Both the position numbers and the translations under genes were made by a program. 64,000 bases of DNA from Ottelia alismoides (taxonomy: Eukaryota > Streptophyta > Magnoliopsida > Alismatales > Hydrocharitaceae): positions 783,001 through 847,000 of the forward strand of contig JAZKJV010008872.1 of assembly GCA_037367405.1 (NCBI GenBank). The letters run 5' to 3'. Numbering within the stretch: position 1 is the stretch's first letter; each line of letters opens with the position of its first letter. Of this stretch, positions 12,152 to 23,533 are shown piece by piece. The notes beneath the pieces are model-generated. The model did no database searches. It saw nothing but the letters and a program-made list of their open reading frames with translations, and was not told where the DNA came from.

Positions 12152-12460
12152 TCAAGCGCATCACGGAAGCATGAGCGTCGTATCAAATACGACGAGGAAC
12201 GACTAGTCACACTAGTTGTTCTATGCAGCAGAAATTAAAAAAATTTCATGCAACGAAACCACATGATCCAAGAACACTTCTCGGATCATTTGGTCTAAAC
12301 CACAAACAAGTAATAGGATTACCTCTTGAAGCATGGTTGCGATCGAGCCTCTAAACGAAGAGACCTCCTGTCTCAAGTTCGATCCGACGGAGGAGACACT
12401 TGCGAGCGCGGGGATGAATCGTGTGCTTCTCGCAATACATGTTGATGATCCAAGCGGCGG
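12152..12460 (-). repeat. E2 3' LTR fragment
   Basis: The U5 end of a copia LTR on the minus strand, missing its last about 25 bp. It runs from the leader part into the R/U5 boundary and stops in the GATCCAAGCGGCGGAT block, where gypsy 3' sequence begins. With the E1 LTR end it forms an inverted repeat centred on 12153-12162. Confidence 0.8.
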
Positions 12461-13340
12461 ATGCATTTCTTTGCTAATATACATACTTTGACATGTATTT
12501 TATTTTCACTTGGACCTGTCTGATTTTTTTGGAGTTTTTGCAATTTTTTTCCGAACTGTATACAGGGTGCAGCATGTACATCAGGAGTTTTTCCTCTTGA
12601 GCCAGTAGATTATCCCTCTTTTGAAGCATTATTGCAACCCACAGCATTCCGTCCTTAGATGTCAACACCACCAGACTAGGTTGAGATGCACTACCCTCCC
12701 TAGAGGAGGACAGATGTTTCCACCCGTGTGCTACTCCAAGCTAAAGGATTCTACTTCCTCACCACCTCATCAATGAAGAGCTACATGCATTGTGCTTGTC
12801 CAGGTTAGGTAACTGTCTATAAGAATCATGCGTGTGCACGAGATATTCTACTTATACTGATTAAGATGACATGTGAACATAGACTTGCGGACTCAAAGAA
12901 TTAAGTCACTTGACCTGAGAAATCTTAACTCCAGTTCCTATAAGGTTCCTCTGAAAATAGGTGGATTAAGGTCAAATCAAGTCCATCCTCAAAATCTACT
13001 CATAACTTGGTTCAAAACCCACTAGCTTTCCACCTTGCATATGCAAGATATGCGGATGAGATGCAGATGTCATGCTATGAATAAAATGCAAGACTCTTTT
13101 TTCTTTACTTTTCTGATGTAGAGATGATACGCAAGAGTAAATAATAAGCCTTTGAATTTGTCACAAAATTGTTTTTTCAATTATTTGGTAGACCTCCTAT
13201 GTTACAAGAGTATTATACAGATTATACAAGTGTATTTTACAAAAAAAATTCTCTAAATTTTACCCAGCCCGTAATTATTGCAAAATATATACAAAGATAT
13301 GTGAAAGTACGAGCTAGGGGTAAACTATATATGTAATATA
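12461..13340 (-). other. G1 3' noncoding region
   Basis: No ORF of interest. Collinear with G2 59280-60240. A block at about 12655-12740 is far better conserved than its surroundings (see findings). Confidence 0.65.
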
Positions 13341-13356
13341 TACACGCCCCCATATA

Positions 13357-13716
13357 CTTAGTGTGTGCTATGTCCTCAGAGCACGGAAAGCGAGGAAAAA
13401 GACATAGCTCGTGCTAAGCTTAAGAGAGCCACAGAGAACGAAAAATGTAAAGAAGTCATCCTGCCCCCCTATACTTAGGCTCTGGCAGCCTAAGTGTAGA
13501 AGAAGGTCAAAAAAATGGGGAGGACGAGGTCAAGAAGAGAAGTGGATGAATATACAATACGGGCATCGGTCCCCCCTATACTTAGGCTCTGATCAGCCTA
13601 AGTATAGGACAGGAGTGAGTGTGAGAACCGATGAGATCTAGAGAATATACATCGAATGGTGAAGAGACTCGGGTCACTCTCCCCCCTATACTTAGGATCT
13701 GGTCATCCTAAGTGTA
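13357..13716 (-). repeat. four tandem hairpin modules 3' of the G1 ORF
   Basis: Inverted repeats at 13357-13418, 13469-13499, 13576-13607 and 13687-13716, with a spacing of about 110 bp. The third is a perfect 13-bp stem (CTATACTTAGGCT / AGCCTAAGTATAG) with a 6-base loop. The second and fourth each have one mismatch. The first is longer and has an inner GCTATGTC / GACATAGC stem. Each has a C-run on its left, so in element sense each hairpin is followed by a run of about six G. G2 has the same four modules (60257-60317, about 60360-60400, 60471-60506, 60591-60627), less perfect. Confidence 0.8.
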
Positions 13717-13812
13717 ACCATAAAATGAAATGATATGGAGCTGGGGCGAGTGTTTCGAATCACTGGGAAGGAAGGGAAAATATATACAAGAAGGAGTGAG
13801 AATATACAGGGA

Positions 13813-16289
13813 TCAAGAAGGTTTGTGATGAACCTTCTTGCGGGAGCGAGGAGGTGGGTAATATACAAGTGTGTCGCTGTCGGAATCATCCTCAGATGAA
13901 TAGTAGTGAGGTGAAGGGTCGTCCAACGAGGGTCGACACCTGGCTGCTTGCTTAGATAAGTCTTGAGAACAGCCGAACTGAGCTCACTCATATAAATCAC
14001 CTTATCCGGACCCGATGAGGATTCCTCTGATAATTCCTTCTCCGAAATGTTGAAGGAAATTTTCTTGGTCGGTTTTCTAGAACCTGAATCATGGAGAGGG
14101 AGATGAGAGCGACACTCCATGAGAGGTTCGGGGTAACATCTCGAGGAATCAATTCTCGACTTCCTCTCACTAGAAAGCCGACTAGAAGAGGGAGCAACCG
14201 TGTTTTTATGTAGAGTCAATGTAATCGTGGTTGTTTCCTTTGAAGGTCCGGGATGTGGTGCGGTGCTGACCATGGGTTCCTCATCAGACGAGTCACCATA
14301 TCGATTGGAATATTCCTAAAGGGTCAGCACACGTCTCGAGAAAGTGCTAGTGATCTCAGTTAACTTGGCATTATTAGGCTCTTGTGTCAGATCACCGAAA
14401 TGATCAAGGCAATCCACAAAGGTCGTGTCCGACTCAATAATAGATACTGATCGTGAGTCCTCCTTAGAAGCTGTCACGGTGGTGGTGCAAGCAGTTGATG
14501 AAATGGAGGTGTGGGGAGTCTCTGATCCAACTGTCGTCCGGACAATCGGTCTCTCAGGTGTAGTAGAGAGGTGGGACTCATCTTCCTCTCGATGGTCACG
14601 ACTGTCAGCGGATGTGCGGGTCACCTTAGAGTAAAGTTTTTCAAAGAATGGATGAGGTCGAAGCGCTCCCAATGTTGTAAAATCGATTTCCCGAGTCTCG
14701 CAATCTATAGTCGCCTTATCCAAGGCTAAGAATGGCTTCTGAGAATAATCGGAGACTGGGAAAACTCTCCTCGGTGCTCAATGTCAATGATCGTGAAGTC
14801 CACCTGGAGTAGAGGACCTTGGAAAGTAACGATGACTGAAATATTTCCTCTCGACCGTTTGATAGATCGATCAGCAAGCTGAACGATCTCTCTTGACTTC
14901 CTAAGTGACCTGAGTTTGAGCTTGTCAAACATAGAGGTCGGGAGGATATTTATCGGTGAGTCATCATCGATTCTTGTATGGGTAAAGATAGTGTCTTTGA
15001 TTTCGCATTCAACTCGGGGCAACCGCTTCACTCTGCGGCTTTTGGTCTTTCTCCCCATCACCAAGGAGGTGGCCATAGACACTATGTGTTTTTCAGTCCT
15101 TGTCCTCTTATTACCCGACCTCTTTGGCATCAATTTACTTCTCACAAATCGTTTGAGGTCGGGAAAGTGATCTATGGCCTTTATTAAGGGAAGATTAAAA
15201 ATCAATTCTTCATCGAGTGCTTCCCTTAGGGTAGGATCTAATTTTTCTAAGTCTTTTTCATTTTCTATTTTTATGGATTTTTCTGATTTTTCAATTTTTT
15301 TGATATTTTTGGTGGACGAATGATCAGACTCTGGATTGGAAGGCAGGGGGTTAGTAGAAGAGGGAGATAGAATGGACTCTAGATGTACATATTGTGTGGG
15401 TTCCCTAATGTTTGCTATGTTTTCAACCTCAAAACTACTCATGTCCTTTTCCCCTTTCATTCCTAAGCTAGCAGAAATTGAGTGCAATATTTCCATGACA
15501 TCACTCAACTTGTTACCTAATGTTTCATCTTTCTCAATAAGTCTGGAAATGTCATCCTCCAAAATATTCTCATGACAAATCATGGGAGAGTTCTGCTCAA
15601 TTGGAGGATACTGCTGAGATATTGGGATCTCATATTCAACATACCTAGACTCTGTCATGTGATGCTGGGTCTAGTATGGACTATCCAAATGGCAAATATT
15701 GGTCGGAGCCTCATATGATGAAACGAGGACTGATAAGTCTATCTCATGAGTCCAATCTTGTGAATGTATAGGCTCTCCGAATGAAGGATGGTTAATGAAA
15801 TCTTGATCACTAAAGTCAATCAAGTCTGGGAAATCATGATGTTCATGCCTCTCCATTCGAGTTGTTCGATCGACCATGTTATTCCCTAAGGTCAAGTCGG
15901 GATGCATATATGTAAATTGTTGTGTGGTCCCTACTTGAGTTGAGAATGAAGTATGTGGGGGCATATAATTTTGCTAATCATCTATCTCAATAGTGGATTG
16001 CTCTTCATTCGATTCTTTGATTCCTGCAAGCTCTCGAGAATAAGGACAGTCAGCCCAAGATGGAAGTGGATTCGGAGTGTTGGAATATGAAGTAGGTGAG
16101 AAATGCGAATAAGTGTAGAAGTCAGTAGAAGTTCTGACTTCATAATCTGGGTGAGGTGGAGCCGACCACGGGTAAGGGTCTCTCGTGGGTGGCGTAGGAT
16201 ACATGGAAGAATGAGAAGGTGAAGATGATCAGTATATGATCGATGGAATGACCAGAGGTTTCAGGGTATGGGGACCAATATCCCGACAT
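13813..16289 (-). pseudogene. G1 ORF: Pro/Ser-rich N-term, coil, protease-like domain, acidic-basic tail
   Basis: The start is chosen at ATG 16287-16289 (MSGYWSPYPETSGHS), which aligns with G2 near 63050. The frame runs leftward, broken by a shift near 16200-16250, stops at 15974-15976 and 15668-15670, a shift near 14735, a stop at 14316-14318 and a further shift before the tail. Parts in order: Pro/Ser/Tyr-rich region; possible coil and Lys/Glu-rich stretch (15250-15560); a segment like the Athila/Tat pre-protease linker (LPLIKAIDHFPDLKRFVRSKL); a protease-like domain about 14700-15010 with IDDDSPINILP, LADRSIK and VDFTIIDI; then a Ser-rich region; and a tail with SSEDDSDSDT and PPPRSRKK before TGA 13813-13815. 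Where relatives have the aspartic protease D-x-G motif, Gly is replaced by Asp. No RT or integrase follows. Confidence 0.65.
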
Positions 16290-16900
16290 CTTTGAAGAGG
16301 AAAGGATGAATGTAAGCCGATTGAGGTAGAAAACGTGCAATTACACAGGATAACACACACGGACAAACACAAAGACAAACACAAGAGCAAAACTCGAGTT
16401 CACACTCAACACTGTGGAGGACCCGAAATCATGTCCAATTAATCTGGTTGATTTTAAGTATGATTTTTCAAGCAAGATAGCATGGATTTACGTGACCTAT
16501 AGGGAAGTTGGCTCAAAGCCGGATGCGTCTTTACTATTTATCCTGTCACCTAAGATACCGCCGGTCCTTCCTTTTTTCGCTCCTATCCCAAGTTGATGGA
16601 TTCAAAGACCTGCCCCTATCTTCCTGCAAGCAGATAGAGGCTGACAAGGTCGGAACTTCACCCCGGAGGGTTACTGGCAACTTTTCACGAAGTACTGCAA
16701 TTTTGCCCCTTTCTACCTGAGACAGGCGGAGGCTACTTGGTACTAGTAAATGAACATGAATAATTCAACTTGTGATATTTGCTATGATTACTTGGAACGT
16801 GATATGGAAGGCAGGGATTTGGGCTCTACCTTAAGGTGTTCACACACACTCAAGTACCCTCACTCAGCCTGAAAAAAAGGTCAGGGATTAATCTCTCGCC
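16290..16900 (-). other. G1 leader region
   Basis: Noncoding stretch between the LTR and the ORF, analogous in position to G2 63180-63590 although similarity by eye is weak. The minus strand reads TGGCGAGAGATTAATCCC at 16883-16900, which could be a primer binding site. The preceding bases do not end in CA, so the exact LTR/leader border is unresolved. Confidence 0.4.
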
Positions 16901-18989
16901 AGCAGAATTTCCGATTTTGTTGATTTTTTTTGGTCAATAATGTTAGCAGTCCCGATTTAAGTTAAGTTATCACCATGTTAAGTCCAATCCACACAGCACG
17001 TCTATCGTCCAGTCCCAATTTCCTTTTACTTAAGTTTGAAAACCAAGAGAGAGAGAGAGAGAAATCGAGAAAAGCAGATGCACGAAAATCACTGATGCTT
17101 ATGTTGAGTGAAGAATACTTACAGTGATCCCGTCGCTTTATGCAGGATGCAAAACAGAATTGAATACTTTTATACTACATGCAGATGCAGATGACAAAAT
17201 CCGCTGCTAGACAAGTAGTTCTATTAGCGAGTGAAGCACAGGTTGATTTGACTAGATCTGCGGTCTAGGTGCGTCTTTTAAGTATATCGTGTGGTCCTAA
17301 AAATTTACTAGCATAAGTAAATCCTAGAGTAGCTCGAGGAGCCGCTAGTGCAAGCCTAAATTACAATTCAATCCACACAGCACACGGGGACACAGTTTCA
17401 TTATCTTTACACACGCGAGAACCCAAACGGGAATCGCTGGAATTGATGCAAAAATAAAGAAAAAATAAAAATAAATATAAATTACAAATCCTCTCAAATC
17501 ACTCAAATAACTAAAATGCTGATTCCTCGAAGTGTCTTCGACTCCTCGCGTTCCTTGCATAGAAATAATTTGAGGTCAGAAAGAGAATGACACAAAAAAT
17601 ACAAAAATTAAAAGACAGAAAATATTCACAAGAAAATCGGGGGTCAGACTACCCGGGGATAGAAAATCAAGCACTCAGAATTACTGCAAATTAACCTAAG
17701 CCGTGCCTCCCCGACAAAGGAGCCATTTTGAAAAGCATCCCACCACCCTAGTTAATTTGGTCAAATTAATGCTCAAATTAATTAAGAATATTCGTCGACG
17801 TCGGATAATGAGAGCAGTTCAAAAACCACTTTTAATTAAAACAAGTTAATCTCGAGCGGATTTTTTTTTTACTTGGGCAAGCCCAAGGTCGAACTCAGGG
17901 AGGCAACTGTCTCCTTAGGTAAATTATTAGCGAAGTCCAAGATTTGATTTTCGGGGAAGAATTTTTTGTCTTTTTCGGTTTTTTATGCAAGACACATGCA
18001 AGATCTAGCCAGTTTACAAGTTAATTAAAAAAGGTGAACAAATCAAGTCCAAAAATTTCGAAACTTGGCCAGATGATGAACTGGGATGGAATTAAGCTAC
18101 AATAATTTTTTTGGAATTTTCTGAAACTAAATAAAATTACTGTGAATTAAAAATGAATACAGAGTGATTTTAACTAAATTAATTTTAATAAATATCAAAT
18201 CATAAGATTTTTTGGAATAAAAACTATCCTAGATAAATCTGAAGTTGAGGAATCCAGGAAAATTATCAAACCTTAATTTTGATGTGAAATGAACCTAATA
18301 AAATTAATTAAGCAAATCAATAAATGAATTATTTTGGCCTCGGGATGCATGCAATTGAGATGAAATTTTTATGCAAGGTAAAGCTAATTATCCTAGATCT
18401 ATTGTGCTTTTTGGGGTATTTTTGGACTTACAGAGAAATTACTATTATCTAAAAGACGAAAATGGGCAAAATATAGCAAAAATGAACCAATTAATTAATA
18501 GAAAAATCTACTGATATTACAAAAATATGGTACGTATCACATAATGAAGAGGACAATGTAAGCTACACAATACAATTTTCAAACTGAAAAATGAATTAAT
18601 ATGAATGCCTAAATATGCGTGCAAAGATAGGGATGTAAATGCAATTACAGGAATTAAAATTGCTGAAAATAAAACATGCTAACAGGGACTATTATGCATG
18701 TACCTATAATGCAAGGGGGGTGGATGCAATTTCTCCACGGGACAGTGCTCCTCACGTGGGGTCGCCTGGCAGGGACTGGAATGTAATTTTGGAAACCTTT
18801 AGGTGCCTCAGTGCAAATAACCCAGGACGCACATGCGGATCACGTCGGAGGTCCTAGGCTTGGTGGACTTTGGAGGCTCGGAGTGAGGCTCGGGCTGCTC
18901 TGGAGGTTCGGATCTAGCTCTGAGAAGCTTCGGGTGATCCGAGCCTAGCGGTCGGGAGGAGGCTCGGATCGGGCGACGTGGATGGATCT

Positions 18990-20825
18990 GGACCGTGGGA
19001 TCAAGGCTGATCCAACAGCCTCTAGATAATGATGCATGGCGTATCTCGGTCCGTTAGATGATTGATCGATCCAACGGTGATGGACTCTCTCCTGAGGTGA
19101 CAACATCGACGATTAGTGACCGTTGGTTCTGGATTAATCCAATGGCACCTGGAGCTCGGAGATGGCGATGACGTGGTGCTATCTGGAGGAGTAGGATCTG
19201 CCTGATCCTACGGTTGCGAGGCAAGGCAAAGTGGATGGCTCATGGCCGTTCGATCAAGAGGATCGAACGGCTGTTGGCTGTCGTCCCCAACGGTCCTCTG
19301 CCTCCTGCGGCGGAGAGGGCTGGGCTCCGGTGAAGCTGGCCTAGCTCCGCCCCATCCTCCCGTCGTCGGCGAAGGATGCTGGAGGCTCTGGCGTAGCTTG
19401 GAAGGATTGTAGAGGGGTGGCGAAGCATCCGGCGATGTTGGCTGAGGCTGGAGGACGCTGGAGTCCACTGGTGATGGAGCTCGAAGAAGCGCCGGTGAGG
19501 TCTCCGACCAATCAAATAGATGGTACCTACAAGGGTTAGAAGATAGCCGAAGCATGCGTTTTGACCGTGGAGTGTTGTAGAGTGAAGTGTGAGGCCTATG
19601 AAGCGGTGAGGGTGATCCGGTGGTCGAGCTCCACACAGGTGGCGGAGCTGGCGTCGGGTGAAGGTGAAGTGCATTGTCTGAGGAAGCTAAGGGTAGCACA
19701 AAGGTCAGAGCTCTGTTGCGGAGCTTGGAGGATGCTTGGCGGAGCGAGAAGGTGCTCGTGGAGGGCGAAATAAATCAGAGAAGACAAAGGAAAAGGAAAA
19801 AGAAGATCGGGGGAGAGACGTAGGAGTCTACCGGGGGTCAGAAGCTCCGGGGAAGCTTCCAGGCCTTCGCTCGAAGGTCGGTAGAGGGGCCTGAGCTCGT
19901 GTAGCACCTTGGAGGAGCTGCGACACGGCGGTGGTCAGCCGTTGATCTCGGCGGAGGTATACTTGGTCGTCGCTCGACTTAGGATCAAATCGCTGTCACC
20001 AATCTGACAGTGGGAGCTCGGAGTCACTCTCCGTGGTGGCGGATGGGGGCGAAAGTGGTCGGAGGTGGCTGATTTATAGGATGAGTGTGACAGCAGGGAT
20101 GGCTAGGAGGTGGTGTTCGTGGATGTCGTGGATTGACTCTGAGGGTTGTCATGGAGATCGAGTGGACTGGCAAGGACGAGGGATGAGTGGGCTCCATCGT
20201 GGTGGCATCAATGGTCGGAGAAGTTGGTCGGCGTGGAGTCGAAAATAGAAAAAGGCGGCCCCTTGCACACGGTGGAGAACGTGGGCACGGGGCATGCGGA
20301 GGTTGACGACGACGTCTCGACCGTTGGATCTCGCGATCCAACGGTCTAGATGGAGGCGCGGATCGATGCCTGAGATCTGATCGAGGGCACGACATCGGAG
20401 GGCTCGTACCACACCACATGGCATGCTGAGGATGTAGCGCGAAGGGATGGGAGAGATTAAATCTGATATACGATCAGATGGTGGAGAGCGAAGGCGTTGA
20501 TGAACGGTGTAGATCAAGACTCTCAAAGCGAGATCGGGTGGCTCATAGAGTGCCACATGGTGGACTCTGGGCAAAGCATGAGCGGGCAGTCAATATTTCA
20601 TATGGAGATCGATCAGAGGGTCGAGGTCAGTCATGGGTTTGGATGGTGAAGATTGGATGTGAGATGAGCCATCGGACGGTGGAGGAGATGACACGTGGTG
20701 CAAAGCGAAAGAGGCGCTAGCGGATGGCTTGGATGAGATCTGGGACTTGATCAGACGGTGGTGGAGTTAAGGTGTACGTGGAGATCCTCAGGCCATTGGA
20801 TCAAGAAGGGATCCAACGGCTGGCG
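18990..20825. repeat. palindromic CCGTTGGATC modules in the G1 LTR
   Basis: Paired half-sites of the type CCGTTGGATC..GATCCAACGG: 18992-19019 (degenerate), 19051-19077 (one mismatch), 19245-19271 (perfect 11-bp stem, AAGAG loop), 20319-20346 (perfect 12-bp stem, TCGC loop) and about 20793-20821 (imperfect). Lone half-sites such as GATCAGACGGTGG lie between. All are in the G/C-rich part around the predicted promoter. Confidence 0.7.
20071..20080 (-). promoter_or_regulatory. G1 LTR TATA box
   Basis: CCTATAAATC on the minus strand, in the G/C-rich part of the LTR and followed by a CAGCCACC-type sequence. The position is comparable with TATATAAACA at 43491-43500 in the related plus-strand LTR region. 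Confidence 0.5.
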
Positions 20826-21546
20826 GTGAGGTCGGATGAGTCAAAGGGAGCGGGTCGCGTGGCGCAATCAGAGGGCGCCACATGGCCAGCTATGAGTGGC
20901 TGAAGAGACAAAATAAGATTAGAGGGAGAAGGAGGCTGATATTGGAAAATCTCAAAACATGAAAGTTGTAGATCTCGATGAGATCTAAAAGTTTTATGTT
21001 GACCAAAAACGGAGACGAGGTCAAATATGATACAAAAATACAAGAATACAAATATACATATGTATAGTATACAAGGATGCCCAAAAATCCAACTTTTGCC
21101 TATGAGCTCCGAATTGAATGAAATTAGTCTCATTTTAAAGGTCTCTAGATGTGTATTCATCTGAAGGTGAGTAGACCTAATTTGGAGTTGGTAAGAGAGA
21201 GATATGAACACTCTAAGGTCCATGGGGTTTGCGGCTTTATTGGATATTTCACAAAAGAGAACTCCGGCCTTCTTCCCTATCTTATTAAGTAATGGTGTAC
21301 ACACTATAAGGAAGGTGTTATTTTATTTTATGGGGGATAAAATACAAATGAATAGGTGGATATTTTATAGTGGATTTTATTCAAGGAATGGCTTCTTATT
21401 TAAATGCAAAGATGAATGCTAAGATGCATATTTTGTGGATTGATGCATGAATGCTATTTATGCAAGATAAAGGGAAATATGAAGCTAAATACCTAGGGAC
21501 AAGGCTCTATTTTCAACTTTAAGAGTGATGAATCACAGATTCATCA

Positions 21547-23518
21547 ATGCCAAAACATCTTCTTAGATTTTATAAGGATTATTTGATAATTACGATCATT
21601 ATCGACATGTCACTTCAAAATTACAATCGATGAGATCAAGACTTATAGAGACATACAAACCCTAGGGTTTTAGACCTATTGTCTATTTAGTTATCATTCC
21701 TTATTACTATGAGGAAACTTGCACATTGCAACCACATGCATTATGTGTCCAATTGCAAGTACAATTTCTGGATCATGGGTCCAATCCATGATATTCTACT
21801 GGTTATTATTGAGTATAACATTGAGTGGGATTAAAGAAGGATTATCTGAAATAAGAAATTTGCATAAACATATATAAATATATAATTTACTTTGATATAT
21901 GAATTTTTATATCAAAGTTATCTTGCCTTGTCAACACTGAAAGTTCATTCCGTTAATCACTTTCAATGTAAGAGATAAACTTACCATTATATCTCAGCAA
22001 GATCGGGGATCTCCTTCCATATTTTTATTACATCCCAATAATATGAGAATATGCAACTTGGATAAAAAGAAGCGGGAACACATTCCACCTTGCAAGTCCA
22101 ACTTGCATCTCCCAATTCGGTCTTTAACACCCTGGCCCACCACCCCTAAGGTGATGTTGACCCGTCATTAATTGAACCAACTGTCAACAGGAGTAGTACT
22201 CGCTATGCACAATCCAATATCGTCCCAATAATATGAGAATCCTATATTGAGGTCACTACGCATACGTCCTTACTCTTTCGAGAAGCGACGAGCTCGATCC
22301 AAATGGATCGTATGCAGGATATGTCACTTCATACAGGTATCTCCTACATACAATATCTGGCGACGGAACCCTTCGCCTTGACAGGAGACCATGGATGTCA
22401 CTTATGTTATCCTCCACCTCATATTCAAATTTTAATCAATTTTTATGAATCATATTCATATAATTAATTCTTCCAAGGGAAATACACATCTATTCATAAT
22501 AGAGTGTTTTTAATTGGATATATTTAACTTAGTCATATTAAATCATATATCATTCCAATTCAATCAACAAATTTGATTTTACTTGAATATATGGTATTAT
22601 CTCAAAGTACATATTAATTTTAATTTTTATAATTAGAAAATACATCATGATCTCTCAAGCATCATTCGTTCCCTACCCGCTGTCAAGGCCAGTACCGGTG
22701 GGAGTGGGACAGAACGCAACCAGTGCGACCCGCTACCCCAGCAATCCCCGACTAGATACCATATCCGCCTTGGGAAAAAATAATGCCGAGTCAATCACTT
22801 TGTACTTGAGATGATCATCGGTTCTTCAACCAAAATTATACCATATAGTAATAATCAAAACATTTTTTACTACAAGGTAATTTGCTAGACAAATTCCCAA
22901 TCCTATTCAAGCAAGGAGTTTGATGATTGTGTTTCCAATTATGATCAAGATCATATCTAATCAATTTATTGGTTGAGGCCAAGTCAATTAAGAAAATAAT
23001 CATCATTCTTATTTCGTGAAATTAAAAATTAATTTCATTAATTGACAATCACATGGTTCTTGATTAGGAATGTAATTTCAGCAGTGACCCCTACTTACTA
23101 AAATTAACATATCTCAATCAATTTAAATCCAAATTAGGCAAAATAAATTTTCAAAGATTGCTAATTTGATTTAGGACAGAACCTAAGTGATATTTCATGC
23201 ATTTCGAGGTGGATCAAAACAGTAATGAACTTATTAATCATGTTAAGATTCGCAGTTCCCGCAACAGTGAATACATGTTCATTAAAACAACCATATCTCG
23301 AACAACGGAATCCAAATTACGTAAAATCAGATCCTATGGTTTCTTTATTTAATGGGGAGCAAAATTCAAGTGATTAATTAGTGTTTAAACATTTTAAACA
23401 GGGCCGAATTCGTTAACTAAATAGATGTGCGAAAATCAAATGCGACAAAAACATTCGCAACCTTAACGAACACAAGTCATCCTAGGTTTACAGATTGTAT
23501 CCAAAATCTTCAACCTAA
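21547..23518 (-). other. E2 gag start and leader
   Basis: Minus-strand copia sequence collinear with E5 49391-51397 and E1 4461-6400: the 5' edge of gag, then the long leader with its G/C island at about 22670-22770. No readable ORF. The left end is the insertion point of G1. Confidence 0.75.
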
Positions 23519-23531
23519 GGCTCTGATACCA
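23519..23531 (-). promoter_or_regulatory. E2 primer binding site, tRNA-iMet type
   Basis: The plus strand reads GGCTCTGATACCA, so the minus strand has the perfect site TGGTATCAGAGCC. It is two bases from the LTR end at 23534. Confidence 0.88.
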
Positions 23532-23533
23532 CT

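Larger units (their letters stand above)
12460..21546 (-). mobile_element. gypsy-type non-autonomous element G1
   Basis: Minus strand: 5' LTR about 16900-21546, leader about 16290-16900, one degenerate ORF 13813-16289, hairpin array 13357-13716, and 3' noncoding sequence to 12460. The 3' LTR and last about 500 bp, present in G2, are missing. The protease-like domain and its flanks resemble the Athila/Tat clade of Ty3/gypsy. No RT, RNase H, integrase or zinc-knuckle Gag is present, and G2 has the same lack. G1 lies in the gag region of copia E2: its right flank, from 21547, is E2 sequence (compare ATGCCAGAACATCTTCTTAG at 49391). Confidence 0.75.
16900..21546 (-). repeat. G1 5' LTR, about 4.6 kb
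   Basis: On the minus strand the LTR starts TGATGAATCTGTGATTCATC at 21546. This is matched by TGATGAGTCTGTGATTCATC at the start of the G2 3' LTR (58756), which directly follows a polypurine tract. The layout is A/T-rich 20880-21546, G/C-rich 18870-20880, then A/T-rich to about 16900. A stretch near 18600-18870 has the TTTGCA..CCTAAA..TCCCTG wording common in plant gypsy LTRs. Long ORFs in the G/C-rich part (for example 19208-19699 and 20149-20574 minus) look like by-products of base composition. The 3' border is approximate. Confidence 0.65.

Noticed and set aside
13692..14273. Independent 193-codon gene
   Set aside because: It is the C-terminal part of the G1 ORF: in frame with 14316-14723 through one stop, and homologous to G2 60909-61121.
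16883..16900. Definite primer binding site TGGCGAGAGATTAATCCC for G1
   Set aside because: It is plausible, but I could not name the tRNA, and the preceding bases do not give a CA LTR end. Kept only as a possibility.
19208..19907. ORFs of 103-163 codons in the G1 LTR
   Set aside because: Several frames are open at once in G/C-rich sequence with palindromic repeats. There is no start context, no homology and no counterpart at the matching place in G2.
20801..21304. 167-codon minus-strand ORF
   Set aside because: It spans the change from G/C- to A/T-rich LTR, its composition changes midway, and it is not preserved in G2.
23519..23531. tRNA gene suggested by GGCTCTGATACCA
   Set aside because: Only the 3' 13 bases of tRNA-iMet are matched and they abut an LTR end, so this is a primer binding site. 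The same applies at 39657 and 51398.
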